Part shown: in pieces, positions 52,815 to 63,200 of the stretch | Layout of the letters: each line of letters starts with the position of its first letter | How positions within the stretch are numbered: the stretch's first letter is position 1 | Origin: Neoceratodus forsteri | Lineage: Eukaryota; Chordata; Ceratodontiformes; Ceratodontidae | Direction: 5' to 3' | Assembly (NCBI GenBank): GCA_016271365.2 | Contig: CM057452.1 | Coordinates: 830,520,001 to 830,584,000 of the forward strand | DNA: 64,000 nucleotides | Position numbers and translations under genes: made by a program | Notes under the pieces: generated by a model | The model's database searches: none | Seen by the model: the letters and a program-made list of their open reading frames with translations, nothing else | Told to the model about the DNA's origin: nothing

Positions 52815-54850
52815 GGCATTCGTTGGTATTTTCACTCCAAATATTCAACACTGTTTTTTTGTGACCCCCACCTCATGAACAGTGGCAATATCAGTTTGTT
52901 AGCCGAAAACTGCTTTTGCACAGTGACTATGGCATTTGGCACCACAGGTGCAAAAACACATTCCGAACAGGATGTGAAAAATGACAGCGGTACTGTTTCT
53001 GGGGAGGTGTAAAAAATGGCAATGTTGAAAATCTGCTGTGAAAATCTTTAAAAAAATGGTGAAGTCACGCGCGTGTGTGGAAACTGTGCAACGCACACCC
53101 ATAATGTAACTAGTTTTGGGATTTTTTTAAAGTAGATTGTTAACACAGGCATTTTGGGACCTCCGATCATGAACAGTGTCAGCGTGATTTTCTTTATCTG
53201 TCCCGAACAATGATTTCCCACAGCGACCACGCATCTCTGCACTGAAAGTGTGAAAACACATTTCGGCCATGTTGTAGTAAATGACAGCTGTACTGTTCAT
53301 AAGGAGTTGTGGAAAAATGCCACTGGTGAAAATCTGGACTGAAAATATTACAAATTCATGAACCTACGAGGGTGCGTGGAAACTGCACAATGCTCACTCG
53401 TAACACAGTCATTTTATGGAGTTTTGTCACCAGATTTTCAACATAGCCATTTTAAGACCTCTGCTCATGACCAGTGTCACTGTGATTTTCTTAATCTGTC
53501 CCAAACATTGTTTTCGAAACCGACTGTACCATTGTGCGCTACATGTGCGGAAACACATTTTGGGCGAGATGTGAAAAATGGTAGCTGCACTGCTCATAAG
53601 GAAGTGCTGTAAAATGGCACTGTTGAAAATCTGGTGTGCAAATATTACAAATTCGCAAACTTGCAAGCGTGTGTAGGAACTGCGCAACATGCGCTCCTAA
53701 AACAGTCATTTTTGGGAATTTTTTCACCAAATTTTCAATATAGCCATTTTAACACCTCTGCTCATGACCAGTGTCACTGTGATTTTCTTAACGTGTCCCA
53801 TACATTGATTTCACACACCGACTGTGCCATTGTGCGCTACATGGAAAGAAACACATTGTGGGCGAGATGTGAAAAATGACAACTGTACTGCTCATAAGGA
53901 GGTGTGGTAAAATGGCAGTGTTGAAAATCTGGAGTGAAAATATTGAAAATTTGCGAACCTACGAGCGTGCATAGGAACTCTGCAACGCACGCTCATAAAA
54001 CAGTCACTTTTAGGAATTTTTTCACCAAATTTTCAAAATAGCTATTTTAAGACCTCTGCTCATGAACAGTATCACTGTGATTTTATTAATGTGTCCCGTA
54101 CATTGATTTTGCACACCAACTGCGCCATTGTGCACTACATGGGCGGAAACACATTTTGGGTGAGATGTGAAAAATGACAGCTGTACTGCTCATAAGGAGG
54201 TATGGTAAAATGGCAATGTTGAAAATCTGGAGTGAAAATATTAAAATTTCGCAAACTTACGAGCGTGCATTGGAACTCTGCAACGCATGCTCGTAAAACA
54301 GTCACTCTTAGGAATTTTTTCACCAAATTTTCAACATAGCCATTTTAAGACCTCTGCTCATGAACAGTATCACTGTGTTTTTCTTAATGTGTCCCGTACA
54401 TTGATTTCGCACACCGTCTGCACCATTGTGCGCTACATGGGAAGAAACACATTTTAGGTGAGATGTGAAAAATGACAGCTGTACTGCTCATAAGAAGGTG
54501 TGGTAAAATGGCAATGTTGAAAATCTGGAGTGAAAATATTGAAAATTCACGAACTTACGAGCATGTGTAGAAACTATGCAATGCACGCTCATAAAACAGT
54601 CATTTATAAGAATTTTTCCACCAAATTTTCAAAATAGGCTTTTTGAGAGCCCACCTTATGAACACTGGCAGTGTTGTTTCGTTAATCATTCCGGAAAGGT
54701 GATTTCGCCAGTGGCTGCAAAATCACCCTTCGGGCCAGAGTAACGCCATGACCATGCAAGAATTCATGAGGAGGGGTCCCAAAAACCCCATGTTGAAAAT
54801 TTGGTGCAAAAATTCCAAAAAATGCCTGAGATATGCAACACAGTTGAAAA
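52815..54850 (+). repeat. 298-bp tandem repeat array, about 7 units
   Basis: Recurring landmarks are TTCACCAAATTTTCAACATAG, CCATTTTAAGACCTCTGCTC, AACACATTTTGGG, GAGATGTGAAAAATGACAGC and GGCAATGTTGAAAATCTGGA. The last recurs near 53020, 53315, 53615, 53912, 54210, 54510 and 54795, giving a period close to 298. The middle units are most alike and the outer ones most diverged, as expected of an array homogenised by unequal exchange. Confidence 0.85.
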
Positions 54851-55079
54851 CCCCCTATCTATCCCATTATACAGCTTACCGGCATTTCCTCAGTTCGCGG
54901 TCGGCTTTGAAGAGTGCAGACATGTTCCCGGTCCACCAAAGATTGTCACGCCAGACTCCGGAGGTAAGTATGGGGTGGGGGTGTGGAGGAAGGGTGCGCA
55001 GTGGGTGGGTTCGGGTTTTGGGGGCAGGGAGACTGCGAGGACAGGTTTTTCTTTACAGGTTTTTTAAAAGATGACTCGG

Positions 55080-55440
55080 GACGCTTCCCACACTGGGGTG
55101 GGCTCCCAGCATGGCAGAAGGATGGCTGGGGGGGCATGGAGCCGACGGGGGATTGGGCACCCCCGTCGGCCATGACATCTGTTGCCATGCTGGGGTGGGC
55201 TCCCAGCGTGGCACCCTGTACTCGGGGGGGGAGACAGTGAAGCTGACGGGGATTGGGCACCCCCATCGATGACATCATGGGGGGTGGGGAAGATACAGTG
55301 GAGCCAACGGGTGATTGGGCACCCCCGTTACATCATTTGGCATGCTGGGGTGGGCTCCCAGCGTGGCACCTTGATGCTTTGGAGGGGGCGTGGAGCTGAC
55401 GGGGGATTGGGCACCCCCGTCGGCTGTACAGTGTGGAGGG
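55080..55440 (+). repeat. GC-rich tandem repeats with strong hairpins
   Basis: Units contain TGGGGTGGGCTCCCAGCGTG, then GGAGCTGACGGGGGATTGGG and CACCCCCGTCGGC. They recur near 55095, 55185, 55260 (diverged), 55345 and 55390. At 55141-55170 GCCGACGGGG and CCCCGTCGGC form a perfect 10-bp stem. A GT-rich stretch (GTGTGTGCGTGCGCGCGTGT) follows at about 55460-55488. The inverted counterpart is at 63460-63745. Confidence 0.8.
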
Positions 55441-55709
55441 GGGAGGCGCATGAACATGCAGTGTGTGTGCGTGCGCGCGTGTGTGTGGGGGGGAGAGCTC
55501 TGCTCACTCAAGCGGAGCTCTCCCTTTTAACTGTATGCCATTGCATTTTTCAGCTGTCATAGACAGCTGGAGCAGTGATTGGTGCTCTGCGACCTCACTT
55601 GCAAATACACTGACTGAATTGGAAGAGGCTTACACACCTCTGGAAAACTCGTATGATGGCACTATGTTTCGTGCACATACGTGCAAGCAAACATAAAAAG
55701 GCAAACAAG

Positions 55710-57117
55710 AGGCTGAACTACACCTGGCAAAAAATGCAAAACATTTGAATTATAAAGCCTTTTACGTCTATATAAATTCACTTAAAAAGCCTCAAACTAG
55801 AGTAGGACCACTTACACATAATAACACTCTCATAACAGCTAATTCTGAAATAGCAACACTATTTAATAAATATTTCTGCCAGGTCTATGGACATAAAATG
55901 AAACCAATTGATAAACTAATGTGTGATAGCAACAGCATAATTGAAATTAATGCTGAAGAAATTAAGATAAGAATAAGCAAATTAAAACCAAACGCTTATC
56001 CCAGTCCAGATAAGATTTCAGCAGGTATGCTTCAGATAATGTCTGACTTTTTAATTTTTCCACTAAAAATGCTATTCGAAGAATCTGTAAACACAGGGAA
56101 GATTCCATGAGACTGGAAGATGGCATATGTGGTGCCAATCTACTAAAAGGGAGTAAAAGCCCAAGTTGGTAACTACAGATCAGTTAGTCTGAAAAGCATT
56201 GTGTGTAAAATCCTGGAAGGCTTTATTAAATCTAAACTAACCCCCTGTATGGATAAATGTGATAGCGACCAACATGGGTTCAAGAAAGGTAGGAGCTGCA
56301 CGACCAACCTGTTGTGTTTCTATGAAAACACTAGTGTCTCACTGGACAATGGCATACCATGTGATGATATCTATTTGGACTTCAGTAAAGCCTTTGATGT
56401 TACACCTCATTGGGCAATTATAAAAAAAAAATTGGCATCCATAAAGATCAACACAACTCTTGGGAACTGGATCATAGAATGGTTATCCGATAGGTGCCAG
56501 AGTATCCTTGTTAACAGACACATATCTGTGGCTGGAGAGGTAAGTAGTGGGGTTCCCCAGGGATCAGTGCTGGGCCCAATTTTATTTAAAATATTTATTG
56601 CTGACCTAACAACAAATCTAAATTGCTGGGCAACAAAATACGCCAATGATACTAAAATTGGTGGGCCATGTAAAACTTCAGTTGAATCAGATTATCTGTA
56701 GTACTACCTAAATACTATTTCTAGATTGGTAGCTATATGGAAAATGAAATTTAATATGGAAAAATGCAGAGTCATGCATATGAGTAGGGGAAAATCGTAT
56801 GCAGAATTAGACCCTCCTGTATGTGGGGTTCCGTTGTGTAAGTCAACATTTGAAAGAGACCTGGGGATCTTGGTAGGCAATAACATGAGTACTGTGGACC
56901 AGACGAATAAAGCTACTGCAAAGTCTAATAAAATAATATAGGCCATAAAGATGAACATTGTTACAAGAGATAAAAATGTACTAATTCCACTCTGTACAGC
57001 ATATGTGTGCCCTCATGTAGAATACACTTTCCCAACTATAGTTCCCATTCAGAAAATGTGAAAGATATAAGCTGGAAAAGGTCCAGAGGAAATTTACCAA
57101 GTGTATAGATGGAATGG
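55710..57117 (+). pseudogene. Reverse transcriptase of the A+T-rich CR1-type LINE
   Basis: After the linker KAFYVYINSLKKPQTRVGPL the RT blocks follow: PDKISAGMLQIM, WKMAYVVPIY, NYRSVSLKSIVCKILE, QHGFKKGRSCTTNLL, IYLDFSKAFDVTPHW, SSGVPQGSVLGPILFKIFIA and KYANDTKIGG (56639-56650). The box has the first Asp replaced by Asn. EKCRVMHMSRGKSYAE and FERDLGILVGNNM are then read with a shift. LEKVQRKFTKCIDGME is the last block before CR1-d cuts in. The CR1-type A/D-DTKI motif and 'LGPILF' support the clade. Confidence 0.85.
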
Positions 57118-57389
57118 AAACACAGAAACATAGAATTTGATGGCAGATAAGGACCACTTGGCCCACCTAGTCTGCCCATTTCCCTACCTGATGGATAAGC
57201 TGCAGATTCTAGTTAATCAACAGCTTACTTCCTCCTACCCCCACCAGAATTGCCTTATGCCTGTCCCATGTATTCTTGAATTCTCCCACTGCTCCTGACT
57301 CCACAACCTCCTCAGGAAGGCTGCTCCATGCATCCACAACCCTCTCTATGAAAAAAATACTTTCTAACATTACCTCTGAGCCGTCTGCC

Positions 57390-58882
57390 CTATATCTTCA
57401 AATTGTGCCCCCTTGTTCTTGCACATCTCTTCTTTTGAAAGATGCTACCCTCTTGTACTTTGTTAATTCCCTTGAGATACTTGAAAGTTTCTGTCATGTC
57501 CCCCCTCTCCCTCCTTTCCTCAAGGGTATACATATTAAGCTGATTTAGTCTCTCCTCATATGTCTTCTGGTGCAGACCCTGCACCATTTTGGTTGCCCTC
57601 CTCTGAACAGCCTCCACTCTGTCTATGTCTTTTGCGGAGATGGGGTCTCTAGAATCTGCCGCAGTGCTCAGATGGGTTCTCACTAACTGTCTGTATAGAG
57701 GGATAACAAATTCCTGTTTTCTACTGTTGATGCCTCTCCCTATGCATCCCAGTATCCCCCCAGCCCTCCTTATTGCCTTCTCACATTGCTTGCCCACCTT
57801 TAGGTCATCTGATATAATTACTCCTAGGTCTCCTTCAATTTTTGTTGTTGTTATTAACTCACCCCCCGTTCTGTACTCTTCCCTTGGGTTTCTGTTTCCC
57901 AGATGCATTACCTTGCACTTCTTTGCATTGAATCTGAGCTGCCACATATTTGACCATTGCTCCAACCTTACCAAGTCCCTTTTCATCCTTTCCACCCCAC
58001 CTTGTGTATCAACCCTGTTGCAGATCTTTGTGTCATCTGCAAAGAGACATACCTTTCCTTCCAGGTGCTCTCCAATGCCACTTATAAAGACATTAAAGAG
58101 GACTGGTCCCAGTACCGAACCCTGCGGTACCCCACTAGTTTCCCTCCTTTCTTCACTGTGGACTCCGTTTACTATTACCCTTTGCATCCTGTTGTCCAGC
58201 CAGTTTTTTTTATCCAGGCTACCACCTTGGGACCCTCTCCAAGTCTGGCTAATTTGTATATTAATCTTTTGTGTGAGACTGTGTCAAACGCCTTGCTAAA
58301 ATCTAAGTAGGCCATATCCACAACCCCTCCCTGGTCTACTACTTTGGTCACCTAGTCAAAGAAATCTATTAGGTTCATCTGACATGACCTTCCTGCTGTG
58401 AAACCATGCTGCCTTGGGTCCTGTGCCCCACTGGCCTCTAGGTACTCAACAATTCTTTCCTTCAGAAATGATTCCATCATTTTCCCTACCACTGAAGTCA
58501 AACTAACTGGTCTGTAGTTTCCTGCCTCTGCCCTGCTCCCACTTTTGTGAAGTGGAATCACATTTGCCCTCCTCCAATCCTCAGGTACCACCCCATTCTC
58601 CCATGATTTGTTAAAGAGAGTAGTCAGTGGTGTTGCTAGCTCTACCCTTAGTTCTTTTAGATTTCTTGGGTGAATCCCATCAGGCCTCATTGCTTTGTCC
58701 ACCCTCAGTTTCAAGAGTTCTTTCAAAACCCTTTCTTCTGTGAATGGACTGGTATCGACCCCCCTATTCAGAGTTTCTGTCTTGTTTGGTTTAGGTACCT
58801 CCCGCTCCTCTTCCGTTGTGAATACTGAGCAGAAATATTCATTTAGTAACCCTGCTTTTTCACTGTCACCCTCTGCCCACAT
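57390..58882 (-). pseudogene. CR1-d reverse transcriptase
   Basis: The frame 58882-58352 reads LLNEYFCSVFTTEEER, KLRVDKAMRPDGIHPRNLKE, WRRANVIPLHKSGSRAEAGN, YRPVSLTSVVGKMMES and DPRQHGFTAGRSCQMNLIDF. A stop and shift near 58350 lead through VDMAYLDFSKAFDTVSHK. The frame 58187-57390 continues with TSGVPQGSVLGPVLFNVF, CLFADDTKICN (FADD about 58032-58043), LRFNAKKCKVMHLG and LNMYTLEERRERGDM. Catalytic residues are all present. One or two repairs would restore the reading frame, so this copy decayed little. Confidence 0.9.
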
Positions 58883-59994
58883 TCCTTCCCCTTTATTAAG
58901 TCTCTGTATCCCTCCTTTGGTCTTTCTTCACTCCCTAATGTACCTATAAAAGGTTTTATCCCCTTCTTAACACAGTTGGCTATCTTTTCCTCAGTCTGTG
59001 CCTTTGCTATTCTGACTGCCTTCCCTGCCTCCTTCTGCTTTAACTGATAAAATTCTCTTTCCTGCTCCTTCTGTGTTTCCTTATATTTACTGAATGCTAT
59101 CCTTTTCTCCTTAACCGTCCCTGACACCTCTTTTGAGAACCATGGTGTTTTTTTCTTTCATATTGTTTTGTTGATTTGCTTCACACAAAGGCATATTGCC
59201 TCTTCGATGGCTGTTTTGATTATTCCCCATTGTTTCTCCACCCCTCCTTCTTGCCCATTTGCTAGTGCTTTTCTGAGGCACTCTCTCATTTTCCCAAAGT
59301 CAGCCTTCCTAAAGTCCAATACTCTCACTTTTGTATGGCTTGACTCTATGGCTGTGTTTATTGTGAACTACACTGTTTGGTGGTCACTTGTTCCCAGATG
59401 GCTACCCACTTCTAAATCTGAGATCCTTTCTCCTTCCCCATTTGAGAGTACCAGGTCTAAGATTGCTCCCTCCTGAGTGGGTTCCAACACTAGCTGTCTG
59501 AGGCATGCCCCCTGTAGGGCATCAAGAATGACCCTGCTCTTGGATGTGCCTTCAGCAAAGGTACTCCAGTTAACATCTGGCATATTCAGGTCCCCCATCA
59601 ACAATATCTCCCCTTTTTCTGCCATTTTAAGGATGCCTTCTATCATTTCCATGTCCATTTCCTCCCCCTGAGATGGGGGTCTGTACACAACCCCCATGCA
59701 GATTGTGGTGCCATTTCCTGTCTCCAGGGTGAGCCATAGTGACTTATCAACTTCCTGTTTACTCTTTAGTTCTGTTGCTTTAATCCCTTCCCATATATAG
59801 AGAGCTACTCCTTCTCCTCTTTTACCCACCCTGTCCCTCCTGTAGACTGTGTATCCTGGTATGTTGACATCCCAGTCATGGTTCTCTGTGTACCATGTTT
59901 CAGTGACAGTCACAATATCCAGGCATCCCTCTTCCTTCAAGGTCACTAGTTCAGGGAGCTTGTTGCACAGACTGTGGGCATTGGTACTCATCAC
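58843..59994 (-). pseudogene. CR1-d APE endonuclease and linker
   Basis: The frame from 59994 reads MMSTNAHSLCNKLPELVTLK, LDIVTVTETWYTENHDWDVN, GEGVALYIWEG, MGVVYRPPSQGE, ILLMGDLNMPDVNWSTFAEG and SHLGTSDHQTV. Catalytic Glu, Asp and His positions are intact. A stop lies near 59368. The region continues through the linker (HTMVLKRGVRDG-like, then FSKYKETQKEQEREFYQLKQ at 59127-58843) toward the RT. The endonuclease nicks target DNA to prime reverse transcription. Confidence 0.85.
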
Positions 59995-60179
59995 CTTCCA
60001 TTTATTTTTTATGGCCTTACCCCTTTTAGCCCCATCCCTGTCCTTGCTGCCTTTTTCTGCATTTACCCCAGTCCTGTTCCCTACTGACTTCTCTACTTTG
60101 GTGTTTACCTCTTTACCTACTGTGTTTTGTGGGGGGAGGCTGGGATTTCACTGTTCCTTTTCAGTGCCTTCCCCCATGG

Positions 60180-61103
60180 CTAGTTTAAATGCTTGCCAGT
60201 GAAGCATTTAAACCTGTCACCTAGGATCCTGGTTCCCTCCCTGGACAGATGCAGACCATCACGCCAGTGTAAGTCTGCATCCCTCCAGGTGGCTCCCCAG
60301 TCCCCAATGAAGCCAAAACCCTGAGCTCCACACCAGTTTTTCAACCATTCATTAAATCCCATGGTGCGGAATACCCTAGCATCATCCTTGCCATAGACAG
60401 GCAGCACCTCTGAGAAGGTTACTGTACATGCTACTTGTCTAAGGCCCCTCCCCAACTCCACAAACTCCTCTTGCACCGCTCTGATCCCATTCACAGCTGG
60501 GTCATTTGTCCCTAGGTGGACAATGACATCCAGCTCCCTCCCTCATGCAGCTGCTCCCGTGATCCTGAGGATTTGCTTCCTGTCCCTCTGAGCCATGGTG
60601 CCAGGCAGGCACCTTACCTCCCTTTCCCCTTCCTCCCCCACTTCTACCTCCCTAATGATCGAGTACCTCACCAGGAGTTGTTTCCTTCCCCTGTGGAGTC
60701 TTGTGCCACCCTCCTGTGGGTCTCCTTTGTGGAGATTCCTAGCATCCTCCTTGGTCTCCACTGCAAGTGCCTCCATAGAGGAACCACACTTTGCCAGAAC
60801 AACATATGAATTATGGAGAGGTACAACTGGAGATATGCACCTCTGTTCCACCACCCTCTCCCTCCCTGAGCCCATCTTGGTCCAACTGCTCCTTTTTCTT
60901 GGCAACATCTGAGGTAATGGTGGTGGCCCTGGTGGTCCCTGGGTGGGGGGAGAGGTTTCATGAATCCTAGCCAGGTCAGTCTGGAGACAGGCAACCTCCT
61001 CCCTCAGACCAGAGAGGTGCCTGCAAACAGGACAGCATCGCAGCCTCCAGAATGTCTCCCTCAACACTGTTGCCTCACAGCCAATGCACTGCACCACTCC
61101 CAT
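60180..61103 (-). pseudogene. CR1-d ORF1: zinc finger, coiled coil and esterase domain
   Basis: The N-terminal frame (61103-60543) has CIGCEATVLRETFWRLRCCP then VCRHLSGLREEVACLQTDLA, a Cys-rich finger followed by a short coiled coil. It then has a proline-rich linker and LVRYSIIREVEVGEEGER, the esterase block I with GDS changed to RYS. After a shift, HLGTNDPAV-like sequence near 60510 and the frame 60494-60180 give LGRGLRQVACTVTFSEVLPV and LHWRDGLHLSREGTRILGD, with the catalytic Asp-His block. This is the usual CR1 ORF1 layout. The missing GDS Ser and the frameshift inactivate it. Confidence 0.8.
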
Positions 61104-61496
61104 CTTGACTTATTTTGTGTCTCCTCTCCTATTGCTTTGTATGCTTACTGTCTCCTCCCTCTATGTATTTTTACACTTACTTTCCTACTGCCTATGTGCC
61201 CTTACAACTCTCACCCTACCTGTTCTAGGACAGGAACTTCCTGTAGTCTTCAGTAGTCTCCTTCTTCTGTGCTTGGATTCAGACCTCCAGCAGCCGTGGG
61301 TGGGGTGGGGAGAAAGAGTTATTTTTTAGGTTCCTTCAAGGCTGATGAAACTAATGTGCCTCAGTGATACTTCCCTTCCTACTGCGAAACAGGAAATTCC
61401 TGTTGTCAGTCAAATCCAGTGGCTATAAAAGTAGAACTGGCTTGAGTGGGAGGGTGGAGGGATGGGAAGGAGGGCAATTAGTAAAACATCAGAGGT

Positions 61497-61865
61497 TGTA
61501 GACTGCTGTTTCTTGCTCTGAAACCAAAGTTCTCCTCTGTCAAAAACAGCAGGAAGCTGTAATTGGAAACACCTGCTTTTGTACTCCTAAGCTCTTAAGC
61601 CACACCCCCAATTAAATTCACCCTCTGCTCCTGACTCAGTAAATTAAGCTGATACAGCCCCCTTTCTCAGAGAAACACACAGTGACTTTCTTTTTTTTTA
61701 CTTAAATGAGACCAATCTTCTTCTAATAAAGTATCTGTTTGCTTAATCCAAACAGGTACTGACTCCTGTTGAGATATAAGTGATTTACCAGTAAAAACAT
61801 CTGTAGTTCTAGACTTCTGTTTCTTGCTCTGAAACCAAAGTTCTCCTCTGTCAAAAACAGCAGGA
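61497..61865 (-). repeat. Direct repeat in CR1-d 5' region
   Basis: GCTGTTTCTTGCTCTGAAAC and the following ~40 bases to AAAAACAGCAGGA occur at about 61503-61555 and again at about 61812-61864, with one or two differences. The copies are 309 bases apart. The arrangement suggests two tandem 5'-UTR (promoter) units or an incomplete second unit at the element's 5' edge. Confidence 0.7.
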
Positions 61866-61919
61866 TAAAGGATACCAGAATAGGCTACTACAACTTGATT
61901 TAATGTCCTTAGAGGGACC

Positions 61920-62170
61920 AGACGAATGCAAGCAGACCTATTATTCATGTGTGACGTTATGCAGGACCCACTTCTCCTATTTGAATTAGGAATGAACTTT
62001 AAGCAAGGAGACAGACACACTAGGGGTCGCCAGTTGCAGACAAGAGGGATCAGATTCAAACACATTCAAAGAAAATACTTTTATACATCTGGTGTGGTAA
62101 ACTCCTGGAATTCCTTGCCTGAGGAAATAATCATAAGTGAAACCAAGGTAGAATTAAAAAAAAAACTGGA
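61920..62170 (+). pseudogene. C-terminal end of the A+T-rich CR1-type ORF2
   Basis: The frame reads LLFELGMNFKQGDRHTRGRQ, IRFKHIQRKYFYTSGVVNSW and NSLPEEIIISETKVELKKKL. This is the C-terminal 'RxxYFxxRVVNxWNSLPEEV' block of CR1-type ORF2 and completes the RT interrupted at 57117. A few tens of codons expected between the two pieces were not found and may have been lost at the insertion. Confidence 0.8.
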
Positions 62171-62400
62171 TAGGATATCCATTCTGGTGCCATCCTTAAG
62201 TATTTTCAGGATTAAAGGGCAGAAGTTCATATGGGCATTGCCTTTTCACTCCTTACCAACCTCAGTATCAACCTCAGTACTCTACTTTGTATTTTGTAGG
62301 TATAGAAGACAGCTGTGGCATACTGGCATAGTTCAAATGGTTTTTATTACTAATATAAGTTATGTTTTTTTTTAAACAGAAGACAATTTGGCTGTTTTAA

Positions 62401-63200
62401 AAGGATTGCCTGTTTTGTTTGCCACCGATCAGTGTGAACTGAGTCACCTTTTCTTGTACTTCTGACAAATATAAGTTTTTATCACTGAAGTAGATAAGAG
62501 TACATACCCACAATCTTGTATCAGAAAGATTTATCAAAAAACATATGACAAAAGCGATTCCTTCTTTACCCAGTAAAAGCAATAAGCAACATGAGTATTT
62601 CTTATGCCGGGCAGTCTTATGGCCAATAGCCCTGAGTTATAATCTGAGTTACAAAGCAAATTAACATTGCTAAACTGTACAATGATATTTGCATTCATAA
62701 AGCAGTTACCTCCTAACCCAGTAGCCTTAGTGATCTATAGTCTTTGACTACTAAAAGTTTGTATGAGAAACTATCAATGCATGAAGCAAGAGCTGAACAA
62801 ATTCTTACCCCTCTTTAGCCCAGTCAGTTGCCAGCTGCCAACACCAGTCTAAGACTAGTAGCAAGTGCCATCTTCCCACAAGTCTGTGTCCACTGCCCTA
62901 TCAGCTGTCAGAAGCCTCAGATTTTTATATTCTTCTGCAGGGGTTTGTTTAAGAAAACAGCCACCACGTAGCCATTGGACTAGAAAGTTCGGGACTGTCT
63001 GAATTCTTTTTTGTGAGAGCTTTCTTGAGAGAACAGCTACTACCTGGCTGTTAGGCTAGAAAGTCTAGGGCTTTCTTAAATCACAAAAAAAATGGTATTT
63101 GCCCAAACAAAAATACTGGAAAAGCATCATAAAAAAGTAGTGCAGCCAAGTATTCATACTGTTGCAGAATAAAACTCTTGCTCTGTGGCTAGCCAGACTT
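62401..63200. other. Intergenic A+T-rich DNA
   Basis: No gene or repeat recognised. A short near-repeat (GAAAACAGCCACCACGTAGCC near 62955 and GAGAACAGCTACTACCTGGC near 63032) is present. Confidence 0.4.

Larger units (their letters stand above)
52340..55702 (+). mobile_element. Satellite-bearing insert, copy B (3.36 kb)
   Basis: AAACAAG flanks it at 52333-52339 and 55703-55709, and the interrupted CR1-type frame resumes directly after it, which fixes both ends well. From left to right it holds a ~500-base unique segment, about seven 298-bp tandem units (52815-54850), a possible exon with splice donor (54869-54965), GC-rich tandem repeats with hairpins (55080-55440), a GT-rich microsatellite and a terminal segment. 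No transposase is visible and no long terminal inverted repeat joins the two ends. Related copies are at 18505-19830 and, inverted, at 63201-64000. It is probably a non-autonomous transposon of unknown class. Confidence 0.65.
57118..61865 (-). mobile_element. CR1-d: complete CR1 LINE with both ORFs
   Basis: The minus-strand element runs from repeated 5'-UTR sequence near 61865 through ORF1 (61103-60180), endonuclease (59994-58990), RT (58882-57390) and a 3' UTR to an octamer tail. That tail reads AATTCTATGTTTCTGTGTTT on the minus strand. It is 4.7 kb, the expected size of a full CR1. The catalytic FADD is intact and breaks are few. It interrupts the A+T-rich CR1-type LINE. Confidence 0.9.
51490..62400 (+). 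mobile_element. A+T-rich CR1-type LINE, split twice
   Basis: The pieces are ORF1 (51535-52019), a linker (about 52060-52332), RT (55710-57117) and C-terminus (about 61920-62170). The satellite-bearing insert (52340-55702) and CR1-d (57118-61865) separate them. Reading across the insert gives a continuous protein (NAQKNL..., then QEAELHLAKNAKHLNYKAF). No endonuclease is seen, so an internal deletion or truncation between ORF1 and the linker is likely. A and T content is much higher than in the other CR1s here. Confidence 0.75.

Noticed and set aside
52815..54850. Spaced repeats considered as a CRISPR array
   Set aside because: The ~298-base units repeat along their full length with no variable spacers. 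This is a tandem satellite in a vertebrate genome.
52356..55694. 12-base inverted match ATGTTTGCTTGC / GCAAGCAAACAT as terminal inverted repeats of the satellite-bearing insert
   Set aside because: It is not at the outer ends as fixed by the reading frame and duplication, and copy A lacks the left copy, so it may be chance.
55463..55696. Cysteine/serine-rich frame at the right end of copy B
   Set aside because: The inverted copy at 63201 does not conserve the frame and no domain is visible.
57625..58310. Long plus-strand frames of 117-224 codons
   Set aside because: They are antisense to the CR1-d reverse transcriptase, whose motifs are clear on the minus strand.
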